The notes: a model not told the origin generated them from the sequence alone. 64,000 nucleotides of DNA from an uncultured Lachnospiraceae bacterium (GCA_910577105.1 CAJTMB010000015.1:1-64000), one strand, 5' to 3'; positions 52,324 through 61,165 are shown, counted from the first letter of the stretch. Numbers and translations are program-made.

Positions 52324-53535
52324 TTACTCTCCAGACAGCTTTTTCTCCAACTCCCTCACTTCCTTTTCCACGTCATCATATTTCAAATGGGTGTAAACAT
52401 TTAACGTGGTCGCTATGTCGGCATGTCCCATGAGGTACTGTAAGGTTTTCGGGCTTACTCCCGATTTTGCCATGTTACTGCAATAGGTATGCCTACACAC
52501 ATGGGGCGTGATTGTCGGCAATTCTTCTTTGAATGTCCTGTTATACTTGCCTAAAGCATACTCAAACCTCTTTTCCCAATGGTTTGCAAGGTACGGCATG
52601 CTGTTTTTATCCAGTACCAGAAAGCCGCCTACACCATCCACCATTGGCTCCACCTTTGTTTTCCTGCGTTTGTTTATCAGCTTTTTAAAGCACTGGTAAA
52701 CCTCTTCCGTCATGGGAAGGTCCCTCTCCCCATATGTAGTTTTTGTATCTGCAATAATGTATTTCCCATCCCTTGTACGCTGTAACTGTTTATCTATATG
52801 TATCTTCCTTCCTTTCATATCCACGTCTGACAGTGTAAGGCCGCAGAATTCCGATACTCTCATGCCAGTTTTAAAAAGTATATACATACCCTCATAATAC
52901 TGGCTGTAGTGTTTATCATTTTTGATAAACTCCAAGAACAGCCGTTCTTGTCTTGGTGTGACTGCTTCCCTTGATACGCTGTCATTTATCAGCACTGTTG
53001 CAAGTTCCCAGTCGAAAGGGTTCTTGCGGATTAAGTCGTCCTCAACAGCCATGCGGAACGCAGGACGCAAAACACCTCTGATACTGTGAATACTGCTGTA
53101 ACTTCTCTTATACTCTGACTGTAGCTTTATCAGCCAGAGTTTGGCATCTGATACCTTTACCGTATCAATCCGTCTGGCGCCAAACTCTTCCCTTTTCAGA
53201 ATGTTTGCCACCGTTTTATATCCGGCAAGGGTGTTATGCCTTACCCCTGTTTTTGTTGCAATGTATCTCCCAACTAACTCTGATACAGTGACATCCCCTC
53301 CTTGGTATGCCAGTTCTTCATTGAGGGATTTTTCAATCTCTTTTTCCAGTTCCCTCAATGACTTTTCTGAACGCTTGCCCTCTGGAAGTTTATCTGTCGG
53401 CTCTAATTTCCAGCTGTAAACATAGTGGTTTTTCCCGTCTTTTCCCCTGTATGTAAACATATATTGTCCATTGTTCCGCTGTTGTTCCCCAACCCTTAAT
53501 ATGCGCCCCTTGCTATCTCTTCTTTTCTCACTCAT
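52324..53535 (-). CDS. int: Tn916-type tyrosine integrase
   Basis: 403 aa starting MSEKRRDSKGRILRVGEQQR, as in Tn916 Int. The N-terminal arm-binding domain (MFTYRGKDGKNHYVYSWKL), a SAM-like core-binding domain (VSDAKLWLIKLQSEYKRSY) and the catalytic domain follow. Catalytic residues visible: Arg in TGMRVSEFCG, His-x-x-Arg in PHVCRHTY, His in MGHADIATT and Tyr in TLNVYTHL. It integrates and excises the element. Full length, so probably active. Confidence 0.96.
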   Translation of the reverse strand: MSEKRRDSKGRILRVGEQQRNNGQYMFTYRGKDGKNHYVYSWKLEPTDKLPEGKRSEKSLRELEKEIEKSLNEELAYQGGDVTVSELVGRYIATKTGVRHNTLAGYKTVANILKREEFGARRIDTVKVSDAKLWLIKLQSEYKRSYSSIHSIRGVLRPAFRMAVEDDLIRKNPFDWELATVLINDSVSREAVTPRQERLFLEFIKNDKHYSQYYEGMYILFKTGMRVSEFCGLTLSDVDMKGRKIHIDKQLQRTRDGKYIIADTKTTYGERDLPMTEEVYQCFKKLINKRRKTKVEPMVDGVGGFLVLDKNSMPYLANHWEKRFEYALGKYNRTFKEELPTITPHVCRHTYCSNMAKSGVSPKTLQYLMGHADIATTLNVYTHLKYDDVEKEVRELEKKLSGE

Positions 53536-53642
53536 AATCCCTAACCTCCATAATCAAATTTTTAACTCCCCCTCTTTCGAGGGGGATCATTCTATCGGAA
53601 CATCACAAAAAGTGCAAGCACTTTTTTATCAAACTATGTATT

Positions 53643-53840
53643 TTATATCGAAGAAATCTGATCCACAAACTTTTCAAATAATTTTTTCTTTATCAGGTAT
53701 TTTCTGCCGTTTGTCATTATGTACTCGGCACCTATGTTTTCATCTATCAGTTTCCGTAACTTTTTATCTCCAATGTTGAAATATGCCGACGCTTCTTGAA
53801 TCGTAAGCATATATTTTTCTGAAATTGCTAACTTCTCCAT
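53643..53840 (-). CDS. xis: Excisionase (Tn916 Xis-like)
   Basis: 65 aa with a MerR-like winged helix: MLTIQEASAYFNIGDKKLRKL, then IMTNGRKYLIKKKLFEKFVD. It matches the Tn916 Xis pattern closely (LTIEEASKYFRIG there). It bends DNA to favour excision. Immediately upstream of int, as in the Tn916 family. Confidence 0.92.
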   Translation of the reverse strand: MEKLAISEKYMLTIQEASAYFNIGDKKLRKLIDENIGAEYIMTNGRKYLIKKKLFEKFVDQISSI

Positions 53841-53860
53841 ATCCTATGAACCTCCCATAT

Positions 53861-54733
53861 TTATTGTAATGTCGAATATTCTTTCAAGCTAATGTAATAG
53901 CCTGACCAAATCGGAAGTTCGTAATTGCACCATACATATTCTGTTGCAATATCTCTTGTACCTTTGTTCTGCGCTGATTTTGGAACCTCCATCAGCTTGT
54001 AGCATTTCCACCCATAAGGCAGAAGATAAGCATCATATAGATCGACACCAGTTTCTGACTTGTAGCCACACAGCAATATCTTTGCTTTGGCATTTCTGAT
54101 TATTTTCAATAACTGTATCTGCTGTGTTTCCGACAATTCACATTTGTAGGCTTTGTCTGCATTTTTCCCCCTCAACTCATGGCGGTAGGGCGGATCCAGA
54201 AACGCAAATACTTCCTCATTGTCAACGTAGCACTTTAATAAATCTAAAGCGTCAACATTGAAAATCTTGATATGTTCCAGACGTTCATAAACCTTTGGCA
54301 GATTATTTTTCAAATCTCGCTGATATGCGATACTGCTTTTGTAACCATCCTTACTAAATGATTTGCGTGTCGAATTGTAGCTTTGGCTTATCATTATGTA
54401 CGTTAGGATTGCCCTTTCAAGGTCGCTATAACCTATGAAATAATTCTTCTGTTCCCTCCTTGCTATATTGAAAATTTCTCTGTTGTACTCCACCTTCTTT
54501 AGATGGTCTATCAACTCCTTTCCCTTTTCTCTGTCAGACATCACTCTGAACAGGTTGGCTATATCTCCATCCAGATCGTTTATAATCTCAACCGGACTTC
54601 TGATGTGGTTTAGTGCCAGTGCTCCGGAACCAACAAAAGGCTCCAGATAAATCTCATGCTCTGGTATGAGGGCTTCGAGTTTTTCAAGCATCCTGATTTT
54701 GCCCCCATAACAACGAAAAAAACGAATGCTCAT
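53861..54733 (-). CDS. D12-class DNA adenine N6-methyltransferase
   Basis: 290 aa. SAM-binding motif FVGSGALALN near residue 35, and the catalytic motif DPPY in VFAFLDPPYRHELRG. Two INDLDGDI/NLFRVM segments are typical of Dam-like methylases. No partner restriction enzyme is adjacent, so it probably acts as an orphan methylase protecting or regulating the element. Its target sequence cannot be predicted. Confidence 0.92.
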   Translation of the reverse strand: MSIRFFRCYGGKIRMLEKLEALIPEHEIYLEPFVGSGALALNHIRSPVEIINDLDGDIANLFRVMSDREKGKELIDHLKKVEYNREIFNIARREQKNYFIGYSDLERAILTYIMISQSYNSTRKSFSKDGYKSSIAYQRDLKNNLPKVYERLEHIKIFNVDALDLLKCYVDNEEVFAFLDPPYRHELRGKNADKAYKCELSETQQIQLLKIIRNAKAKILLCGYKSETGVDLYDAYLLPYGWKCYKLMEVPKSAQNKGTRDIATEYVWCNYELPIWSGYYISLKEYSTLQ

Positions 54734-54734
54734 T

Positions 54735-55388
54735 TTATTTCCTTTCTTTTATTTCTATGGTTTCATCTGCCATATCATCCACTGGCATACTTTCCCTCTT
54801 AATGGCGTAATAATTTACACCTTTTTTGTTGATTTTTACTTTTTTGTCATAAACCCTACCGCTTCCCGTTTCCAACAGGTCATTACGCTTTAACATTTTC
54901 AGTACCTCAAACTTGCCCCACCCTAAATCCTTATTACAGCTAATGAATGTGTCAAAAACATTTGTTCTAATATAGATTTTGTCTTGCCTTTGAAAAGCTT
55001 CAGGTGCCATAAAAACTCCATTAATGCTGCTTAGTTCCTCTTTCATGTCCTTGACAAATTCCACTAATTTTTCAAGGACTTCCTCCTGTGTTGCCTTGCT
55101 TGCCGTCTCGCAAATCTTTTCTGGCTGTTCCAGCAACATGAGAATCTTATCCTTGATGAGTTTTAAATCATCCAGCGTCACGTTAGCTTCGTAATTTAGA
55201 AGCCACTCCAATACTCCTGTGCTGTGGGAAATCAGTTTTTGCCGTTGGACTGCAACTGGCTCCGAAGTCTTTCCATCCGAAAGCTGAACCGCCACTAACG
55301 CAGATAACCGCAGACTTCCAGCATCCCTTTCCACACACGCCAGAATTTTATGTTGTCCCTTTTCAAAAATCGTGTTATAATTTTTCAT
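54735..55388 (-). CDS. Hypothetical element protein
   Basis: 217 aa from ATG 55388, with GAGAGG upstream. Soluble. The N-terminus (FEKGQHKILACVERDAGSLR) is beta-rich, followed by a helical centre and a C-terminal region (LGWGKFEVLKMLKRNDLLETG) that resembles a winged helix. It lies 1 bp from the methylase gene and is surely co-transcribed. Function unknown. Confidence 0.65.
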   Translation of the reverse strand: MKNYNTIFEKGQHKILACVERDAGSLRLSALVAVQLSDGKTSEPVAVQRQKLISHSTGVLEWLLNYEANVTLDDLKLIKDKILMLLEQPEKICETASKATQEEVLEKLVEFVKDMKEELSSINGVFMAPEAFQRQDKIYIRTNVFDTFISCNKDLGWGKFEVLKMLKRNDLLETGSGRVYDKKVKINKKGVNYYAIKRESMPVDDMADETIEIKERK

Positions 55389-55477
55389 AAAATAACCTCT
55401 CGTAATGTTTTTCGGTTCTGCCATAATTATCGCAGATTTTTCCCAAATTGAACATTGGTGCAACTACTGAATTTTCA

Positions 55478-55617
55478 AGGCATCGGTATTCTTAGGCATC
55501 ATCCAAAAAATAAAACAGGCATTGTTAAAAATTGAAATAGGTATTGTTATAGCGAAACAGATGCATATTAAAAAATGAGAATGCCTACGCATTTCTTATA
55601 TTTTGGGCAAAATGCCT
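55478..55617. repeat. Cluster of AGGCAT-type short repeats
   Basis: AGGCAT at 55478, 55494 and 55517, AGGTAT at 55539, and inverted ATGCCT at 55581 and 55612. The copies at 55517 and 55539 extend to AGGYATTGTTA. All lie upstream of the gene starting at 55388. They look like iterons or operator repeats. Confidence 0.5.
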
Positions 55618-56199
55618 ATTGACATTTTCTGTTTTGTTAGATAGTGTCAAAAAAATCATTTCTTTAGTGTCAATTTTACACAATGTTACATTTTTGTCAT
55701 TTCCCCTCGTCAAATTATTTCTTTCCCATGCAATAACATTTTTCTAACCAGCCCCAATTATGCCGTGGCGATAAAATGGAGACTGCCTCCTGATTGCAAC
55801 TATCTTTGCAACAACAATCTTTCCCATGAACTATTTTTCTTTTTATGCTGGCTCCGCTTGCAATTACTGTACCTTTTCCTCATATAAACATGTTTTTCTG
55901 AAATGCTCCCCCTTATGGTCTTTTTAAAATTTCTCATTGTTCAGCATCCCATGCAAAACATACTGAAATACTGTTTTTCCAACCAGTCTGATTTTTGTGT
56001 ACACCCGATTTTTCATCACAGCGTTATACCCCTACACACTTTTTTTCTGGAAACATTGTTTTCTTATTCCAAAATCAACTTTTTCGGGAAAAAATATATC
56101 CCCCTCCCTTAACGTGCACTTTTGGAAAATCATACATGACATTATTTCCCTCTCTCCCAATTCCTCAACATTAAAGTGTATACTTAAATCTACGTCCAT
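55618..56199. other. AT-rich stretch without a convincing gene
   Basis: About 580 bp with many T-runs. The open frames here have no ribosome-binding site or protein-like composition. No tRNA or strong promoter is recognised. It separates two minus-strand groups of element genes. Confidence 0.4.
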
Positions 56200-56232
56200 A
56201 AAAAACCACTCACAGCCTTCAGGCCATGAGCA
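56200..56232 (-). terminator. Intrinsic terminator after the 58-aa gene
   Basis: Minus strand: an imperfect stem (CTGCTCATGGCC paired with GGCTGTGAGTGG around TGAA), then TTTTTT. It lies 8 bp after the stop at 56240. Confidence 0.75.
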
Positions 56233-56239
56233 GTCCTTT

Positions 56240-56416
56240 TTAATCTTCCAATTCTTCCAGATCCCCAAACAGGTTGACCTCAACATAAACCTTGTCAAGG
56301 TCAAGGCTTATATTGGGTTCTAACATTGTTTCCAATGTAACAATGTTGCTTGCCGTGTTGACAAGGCACAAAGACTCTGGCAACTCCACTCCATTATGTT
56401 TGACAACTGCTTTCAT
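56240..56416 (-). CDS. Small hypothetical protein (58 aa)
   Basis: MKAVVKHNGVELPESLCLVN, later LETMLEPNISLDLDKVYVEV and an acidic end FGDLEELED. Its ATG overlaps the previous stop (TGATG) and a terminator follows directly, so it is a real coupled gene despite its size. Family not known. Probably works with the upstream 94-aa protein. Confidence 0.7.
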   Translation of the reverse strand: MKAVVKHNGVELPESLCLVNTASNIVTLETMLEPNISLDLDKVYVEVNLFGDLEELED

Positions 56417-56700
56417 CAGTCTACCACCCCCGCCCTTTTTAATTTATTGTAGATTTGCTCTGCTGTATATTTCTGGTTACCCAGAGCAATCAGCTGTTCC
56501 ATGTTCAGCCCCCTTGTATATGCGTCTACAAGCTGGACACTGGAAATATCCTTGATGCCAAATGGCATGGTTTTAACCACGGTGTTACCGCTGACACGCA
56601 TATTTCTGACATCCCGGTCAAGGTTTGAAACAATTTGCTGCATTGACCAAATCTGCTTGCCCAGATTCTTCAGGCATTTAATTATTTCCTGCTCATACAT
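56416..56700 (-). CDS. Small hypothetical protein (94 aa)
   Basis: A helical protein. The N-terminal half (MYEQEIIKCLKNLGKQIWSM) could form a coiled coil. The C-terminal half (TRGLNMEQLIALGNQKYTAE, then YNKLKRAGVVD) looks like a DNA-binding or helix-hairpin module. GGAAGGAGTAATTTTTT precedes the ATG. Coupled to the 58-aa gene. Confidence 0.65.
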   Translation of the reverse strand: MYEQEIIKCLKNLGKQIWSMQQIVSNLDRDVRNMRVSGNTVVKTMPFGIKDISSVQLVDAYTRGLNMEQLIALGNQKYTAEQIYNKLKRAGVVD

Positions 56701-57033
56701 AAAAAATTACTCCTTCCAAAATTTTTTTAATTACACCCCTTTATGTACAGCGTGTATGTAAACATGAATAAGGAAAAATCCTATCCAGCATGCCGCCAGA
56801 CAGGATTTTTCTTTCACTGTATAACAATTATCTGAATTGTAAGGTTTAAAAAGCAGGAGGGTATGCTCCCCACCTTTCCAGTGCTTTCTCTGAAATGTTA
56901 CCTGCACCCCAATAACATTTGGATTATTATGTTGGATTATTTTTTCAGGAAGAATATGATATTTGTCAGGCACGTATTATAACCTATAAGACAAATTTCC
57001 TTTTTAATGTTCAAAATCATTGTTTACAGTTAC
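56701..57033. other. Region between two terminators; no certain gene
   Basis: An 80-codon minus-strand frame (56731-56973) runs through the hairpin at 56773-56811, so it is unlikely to be a normal CDS. The segment is bounded by hairpins on both sides and could encode a short RNA. No clear promoter is seen. Confidence 0.35.
56773..56811. terminator. Hairpin with 10-bp perfect arms
   Basis: GAAAAATCCT pairs with AGGATTTTTC around a GC-rich loop (CCAGCATGCCGCCAGAC). A/T runs flank both sides, so it can end transcription from either strand. Confidence 0.7.
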
Positions 57034-57069
57034 AAAAACAATCCCCTGCCCCAACCTCGCAGGGGATTG
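57034..57069 (-). terminator. Strong intrinsic terminator
   Basis: CAATCCCCTGC and GCAGGGGATTG form an 11-bp perfect stem with a 9-base loop, then TTTTTG on the minus strand. It ends the unit containing the 57286 gene. Confidence 0.85.
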
Positions 57070-57285
57070 TACCATCCATTTTTTCTTTTGGCTGTAGTGG
57101 TTCTTAACGGAATTTTAAACTGGTTTTTATGGATTTTGCCGTATATCCCAGACTTTAATTTTTATTCTCTTCCAGTTCTTTCCACATCCCTTTTGCTATC
57201 CAGCGTATGAAAATGAAACACTGTTTCCCTAAATAAACTGCTCCACATAATGAAATGATTACCATTGTATGGATTACTGTAAATG

Positions 57286-57495
57286 TCAGATAGTCCATCT
57301 GTCAAGCCCCCTTTCCTTAACCTCTATGTATCGGTCAACTGTTTCCCTTGCCCCCGGTAATGCAAATTTTTCATAATGGTAAACATTACTTTCTATAATG
57401 CCCGTGCCGTCACTGGTAAAGATGCAGAATACATAACCATTATTAATCTCACTCCAAAATACTTTTATCTCATATCCCCTATACTGTTCAATCAT
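57286..57495 (-). CDS. Small hypothetical protein (69 aa)
   Basis: Starts MIEQYRGYEIKVFWSEINNG (ATG 57495, with AGGGAGA upstream) and ends with EVKERGLDRWTI. Beta-strand-rich start, one predicted helix at the end. No family recognised. It lies downstream of the 58078 gene on the same strand, separated by a terminator. Confidence 0.55.
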   Translation of the reverse strand: MIEQYRGYEIKVFWSEINNGYVFCIFTSDGTGIIESNVYHYEKFALPGARETVDRYIEVKERGLDRWTI

Positions 57496-57568
57496 TTCTC
57501 CCTGTACCTCTCTCAAATCTCTCTGTATCCCTCTGGAACCTCTTTAAACCCTTTTATGTCCTGTCCTC

Positions 57569-57596
57569 AAAAGAGGGGGCTTACGCCCCCTCTTTT
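57569..57596 (-). terminator. Terminator overlapping the end of the 166-aa gene
   Basis: AAAAGAGGGGGC and GCCCCCTCTTTT, 12-bp perfect arms around TTAC. The stop codon of the gene lies in the loop region, so the last codons form part of the stem. Confidence 0.88.
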
Positions 57597-58078
57597 ACTT
57601 CTTCCTCATTACCGATAATCTCCACACCCTCACAGGCTACAAGCTTATTCTTTTCAAGCCGTACACCCGCAACAGGCACCCCGATTTCCAGCATCATCTT
57701 CAGCTTGTCCTCGGTATATTCCATCCTTGCATGTCTGGCATTGACTGTCTCATAAACTTTCTTCTTGTCACCGCTGGCCGCTACAACAATAAGTTCCATG
57801 TTCATATCTGAACCGCTGTCCTCATTCATCCATGACAGGCTGTTTACACCGGTTTTCAACTGCAAGTTGCCCATGTTGAAGCCCTCAACATCCAGTTTAA
57901 GGACTTCTTTCCCGTCCTCTTCCCCAAGGATAAAGCCATAAACCTTTTCATTGTTTTTCAGCTTTGTAATGACCTGCTTCTCCGTCATGCCTACGAAGCC
58001 CTTGCTCTTGCTGTCATAGAATTCATAGCCTATCAGCCTCTGCCCTAAAAAGTTACCGTTTGTCAAATACATACACAT
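57581..58078 (-). CDS. Hypothetical element protein (165 aa)
   Basis: From ATG 58078 (MCMYLTNGNFLGQRLIGYEF), with AGAGG upstream. A soluble alpha/beta protein. The central part has KVYGFILGEEDGKEVLKLDVEG and the end is acidic (GNEEEVKEGA). No family recognised. Followed by a strong terminator, so it is the last gene of its unit. Confidence 0.65.
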   Translation of the reverse strand: MCMYLTNGNFLGQRLIGYEFYDSKSKGFVGMTEKQVITKLKNNEKVYGFILGEEDGKEVLKLDVEGFNMGNLQLKTGVNSLSWMNEDSGSDMNMELIVVAASGDKKKVYETVNARHARMEYTEDKLKMMLEIGVPVAGVRLEKNKLVACEGVEIIGNEEEVKEGA

Positions 58079-58238
58079 AATGTTTACCTCTTTCTTTCTG
58101 TGCCTCAGCACTAACTTTATTTAACTTACAAATAAATCTTAACGCTGAAACATTTATGTGCATAGACGTGATAGTGCAAGGAAATAAACCATTATGTGTC
58201 ACTGATTTTTAGGGAGATTGTAGAGGAATTTTTGATTT

Positions 58239-58892
58239 TTATTCCTCTTTCACCATCTGCAACAGACAATCAAGGCACGCTATATTCACATCTTTTGTTG
58301 CCCTCACTGAATTACCACATTTAGGACATATATATTTTCTTGTACTGCTTTTCTTTTTTGGCTTTTTGCCATTCGTGCCAGTTAAACCATTTCCGTTATC
58401 TCCGTCATTTCCATTATCTCCATCAGTCCAGTCATAAGCACCCATACGCACATACTCTATTGGAGAATCCAAATAATATTCTTTTATTGTTTCTATCAAC
58501 TTTTCTGTAGGCTCGGTTACACTCCAGCCTATGCTCTCATGGTAGCTTATTTTCAAATCTCTTTTTTCTGCTATTTCTTTAAATTTTTTATTGTGATAGC
58601 GGTTATTATTTGATGTGTCCTTTATATTATTTTCCATAGCATACAAATGACACATTTCATGAACCAGAGTACTGATGATGTTTTCCACAGGTCTGTTAAG
58701 GTACTCTGCCGACAGGTTGATTTCATGATAGGAATCCCAGCTGTCCTTCCATATCTCCCCAACCGTGATATGGCCGTATGATTTTTGAGAGGACTGTATT
58801 GTAATCACTACCTCCGGCAGGCTGTCCTCAAAATAAACCCTGTTTAATATCCGGTATGCCCTTTCTAAAAATTCATTATGTTCTGATAACAT
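58239..58892 (-). CDS. SprT-like zinc metalloprotein
   Basis: 217 aa. HExxH zinc site in STLVHEMCHLYAMEN (about residue 78), with a third His likely in RYHNKKFKEIA. The C-terminus has a zinc ribbon CPKCGNSVRATKD ... CLDC. Between them is a low-complexity DGDNGNDGDNGN linker. This is the SprT/Spartan layout: metalloprotease plus zinc ribbon. Related proteins process DNA-protein crosslinks; in mobile elements the role is unknown. Confidence 0.86.
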   Translation of the reverse strand: MLSEHNEFLERAYRILNRVYFEDSLPEVVITIQSSQKSYGHITVGEIWKDSWDSYHEINLSAEYLNRPVENIISTLVHEMCHLYAMENNIKDTSNNNRYHNKKFKEIAEKRDLKISYHESIGWSVTEPTEKLIETIKEYYLDSPIEYVRMGAYDWTDGDNGNDGDNGNGLTGTNGKKPKKKSSTRKYICPKCGNSVRATKDVNIACLDCLLQMVKEE

Positions 58893-59386
58893 AAAAGTAC
58901 CTCCAACAGATTTTTATTTTTCTATTGAAGGCCATGCTTTTTTTACCGCATTTTTAATATACATTTTTAAAAATTATCCCCATGCACCATACCAATTTTT
59001 CTGATGCCAGAAACCACTTTTTTACTATTATAAAATACTTTCTACAGACCAACTTCATCAGATAATGCAGGAACCAACCCACTGTATACTGACAAGCCAA
59101 CAATTTCTACTAACTTGTACAACTTGATTTTTTCATAATGCAATATTTATTTTTATATGTTCATTGTTGCTGATATTCCACATGGAAAAATTTTAGTAAG
59201 TATGATAAACCCTTTCATGGATATTGATTTTTACACACTGTATTCATTTATGCATTATATATCCATTTTTACCATTTTCATTAACATGCATCTTCCATAT
59301 CCATTGCGCAAAACGTTTTAAAAAGTTGAAACATTTGAAACAGACAGTCCGTAAAATATAAAATATGCTTCTATCCTCTTTTTAGA
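58893..59386. other. AT-rich intergenic stretch of about 490 bp
   Basis: No open frame with a ribosome-binding site, no RNA gene recognised and no long hairpin. It lies between the divergent SprT-like gene and the toxin promoter, so it may hold regulatory DNA and an antisense RNA promoter. Confidence 0.4.
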
Positions 59387-59415
59387 TTGAGCGGTACATT
59401 TATTCATGCTATAAT
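59387..59415 (+). promoter_or_regulatory. Promoter of the type I toxin gene
   Basis: TTGAGC-N17-TATAAT, a perfect -10 with optimal spacing, about 80 bp upstream of the toxin ATG. The long leader has the hairpin CCCTCT...AGAGGG just before the ribosome-binding site, as in other type I toxin mRNAs. Confidence 0.8.
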
Positions 59416-59494
59416 GGGATTGTATAATTGAACAGAAAGCAGGATGCGGTTTTCTGATAGATGCCCTCTAGTCTTACGAAAGAGGGTGGTGCCC

Positions 59495-59575
59495 ATGAGC
59501 GTGATGGAAGTTTTGACATTATTGCTTGTTATCTTTTCGGCTCTGTCTTACATAGATAATCATAAAAAGAAATAG
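59495..59575 (+). CDS. Putative holin-like type I toxin (26 aa)
   Basis: MSVMEVLTLLLVIFSALSYI plus DNHKKK: one membrane helix and a basic tail, the pattern of small holin-like/TxpA-type toxins. GAGGGTGGTGCCC precedes the ATG, and the leader stem CCCTCT/AGAGGG could hide the ribosome-binding site. The stop lies inside a terminator shared with the convergent gene. Such peptides depolarise the membrane and are held off by an antisense RNA; that RNA is not identified here. It probably stabilises the element. Confidence 0.78.
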   Translation: MSVMEVLTLLLVIFSALSYIDNHKKK

Positions 59576-59610
59576 CATCCCAACCGTCCAAAGTTAGATG
59601 CTATTTCTTT
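59564..59610. terminator. Bidirectional terminator shared by the toxin and surface-protein genes
   Basis: AAAGAAATAGCATC and GATGCTATTTCTTT are perfect 14-base arms with an 18-base loop and A/T runs outside. Both stop codons (toxin TAG, surface-protein TAG) lie in the arms. Confidence 0.9.
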
Positions 59611-60917
59611 TGTAATATCAATTTAACTGAGGGCAAATCGGAACTTCGTGTCCGATCAACCTTTCTAAGTAGATTATACATGAGAGCTGCTTGTTTTGCA
59701 AGTGGCTCTTTTAAACCAGTTGTGCTTACATTTTCCCAGCCTGATAAATACAATGTTGTTTCAGGTGCCTTCATTTCTATTGTTGTTGGAGTTGTTCCAC
59801 TTTGCTTGTGTACTGCTGGTACTGTTGATTCCCATTTTATACTACTTATATCTGATTTGTATGTCGTTGATGTCTTCCATGCTATAAGTTTGTATTCGCT
59901 TTCATCTTCTATGCTTATTTTAGGACTTGAATCAGTCTTAACATATGTTCCTTTGTCTGTGAGTACATTTGTGTCCAGGTTTCGGATTCTATAGGATTTA
60001 ACAATTTTGTATACGCCAGTTGATTCGTCTGCTGGTTCGTGAGGTTCTGGCTGCTTGGTTTCATCACATGTGGTCTGTGCATCATTATCATCATTCCATA
60101 CAATACCTATACCAGCACCTACATTTTTTGTTGCCATGGCTGTATTTGTCTGTGCACCACTTACTGGTGAATATCCTAAAGCTGCTGTCTCTGCTGAACC
60201 ATCAAGTTTTACACATGTAGGCCATACTTTATTTGTGTATCTTTTAAAATATGACATACCTGTTTCTGGACAGCCTAACCTTTTATGAAATGCTCCCCAC
60301 TTGTATGATGTCATGCAATACCAACCGATTTGTTTTCCACTTCCAGCCAAAGCATTGTACCAGTAAAATGGTTCAAATACTAAATAAACTTCTTTATTGT
60401 ACCATTGTTCGGCATAACTTTGTCCAAAGGCTCTTTCTATAAGATTGTATGCTTTCTTGTGTCCACCCGCTCCATCTTCTAACATGTAATCTTTTACTTT
60501 ATTGCCTAGTCCTTCTCCACTTTCAGTATGGGGTGGACCCCAATCACTACCAATTTGCCAGCCACTGGCTGTTATACCATATCTACTTTGTAAACTTATA
60601 TTGCTACTTGGTAAACTTTTACCATTTTTGTCTACTATTGGGCCAGATGATGTACATGCTACTGTGGGGGTGACTTGGTTGTTGGATAAGTCTATACAAT
60701 AGAAAATCCAACCCGTACGTGACGACAGCGGACCCCCATCATAAACTCCAGTACCACCTCCTCCATTTTCTGCTCCCATATCTCCATCTGCTGCATATGC
60801 CTTTAATGGTTGGGAACCAAACATTGGTATTATCAGTGAGAGTGACAGTATCAATGATAATAATAGATGTAGAAGTTTTGGTTTTGTCTTATGTTGAGTT
60901 TGACTGCTAAACTTCAT
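59601..60917 (-). CDS. Secreted surface protein of the integrative element
   Basis: 438 aa. Signal peptide (LLHLLLSLILSLSLIIPMFG ... KAYAAD) with a cleavage site near AYA. The mature part is rich in Gly/Ser/Trp/Tyr, with an aromatic block (VYLVFEPFYWYNAL) and beta-rich repeats. No LPxTG or membrane anchor is visible at the end, which reads LPSVKLILQKK and falls inside the terminator stem, so the C-terminus may have been cut off compared with longer relatives. Possibly an adhesin or mating-surface protein; this is inference. Confidence 0.75.
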   Translation of the reverse strand: MKFSSQTQHKTKPKLLHLLLSLILSLSLIIPMFGSQPLKAYAADGDMGAENGGGGTGVYDGGPLSSRTGWIFYCIDLSNNQVTPTVACTSSGPIVDKNGKSLPSSNISLQSRYGITASGWQIGSDWGPPHTESGEGLGNKVKDYMLEDGAGGHKKAYNLIERAFGQSYAEQWYNKEVYLVFEPFYWYNALAGSGKQIGWYCMTSYKWGAFHKRLGCPETGMSYFKRYTNKVWPTCVKLDGSAETAALGYSPVSGAQTNTAMATKNVGAGIGIVWNDDNDAQTTCDETKQPEPHEPADESTGVYKIVKSYRIRNLDTNVLTDKGTYVKTDSSPKISIEDESEYKLIAWKTSTTYKSDISSIKWESTVPAVHKQSGTTPTTIEMKAPETTLYLSGWENVSTTGLKEPLAKQAALMYNLLRKVDRTRSSDLPSVKLILQKK

Positions 60918-60985
60918 ATGAAATCCTCCTTATTTTGTTGCTTTATATCTTGAAATATGTTATGATTTTATCGGAGGTGTTTTTT

Positions 60986-61165
60986 ATGGAAGATATTATC
61001 AGAAAAATAATTGTTGGTATGTTTATTTTAATAGTTGGAAGTTCCTTATTTTATCTTTTCTTTCATAAGTTTGTATTTAAAAAATACAAACTGGTATCTA
61101 TTATAATTGCGTTTTTACTTTCTTGTATCATTCTTTTGGTGACTGATAGAACTCTTTATCATTGA
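60986..61165 (+). CDS. Small membrane protein (59 aa)
   Basis: From ATG 60986 (MEDIIRKIIVGMFILIVGSS), preceded by TCGGAGGTG. Two membrane helices (IVGMFILIVGSSLFYLFF and LVSIIIAFLLSCIILLV). The leader and first codons are repeated in degenerate form at 61483-61560. The 3' end overlaps the convergent gene by 38 bp. Function unknown. Confidence 0.6.
   Translation: MEDIIRKIIVGMFILIVGSSLFYLFFHKFVFKKYKLVSIIIAFLLSCIILLVTDRTLYH

Noticed and set aside
56731..56973. 80-codon open frame on the minus strand
   Set aside because: It reads through a strong hairpin, has unusual composition at its end and no good ribosome-binding site.
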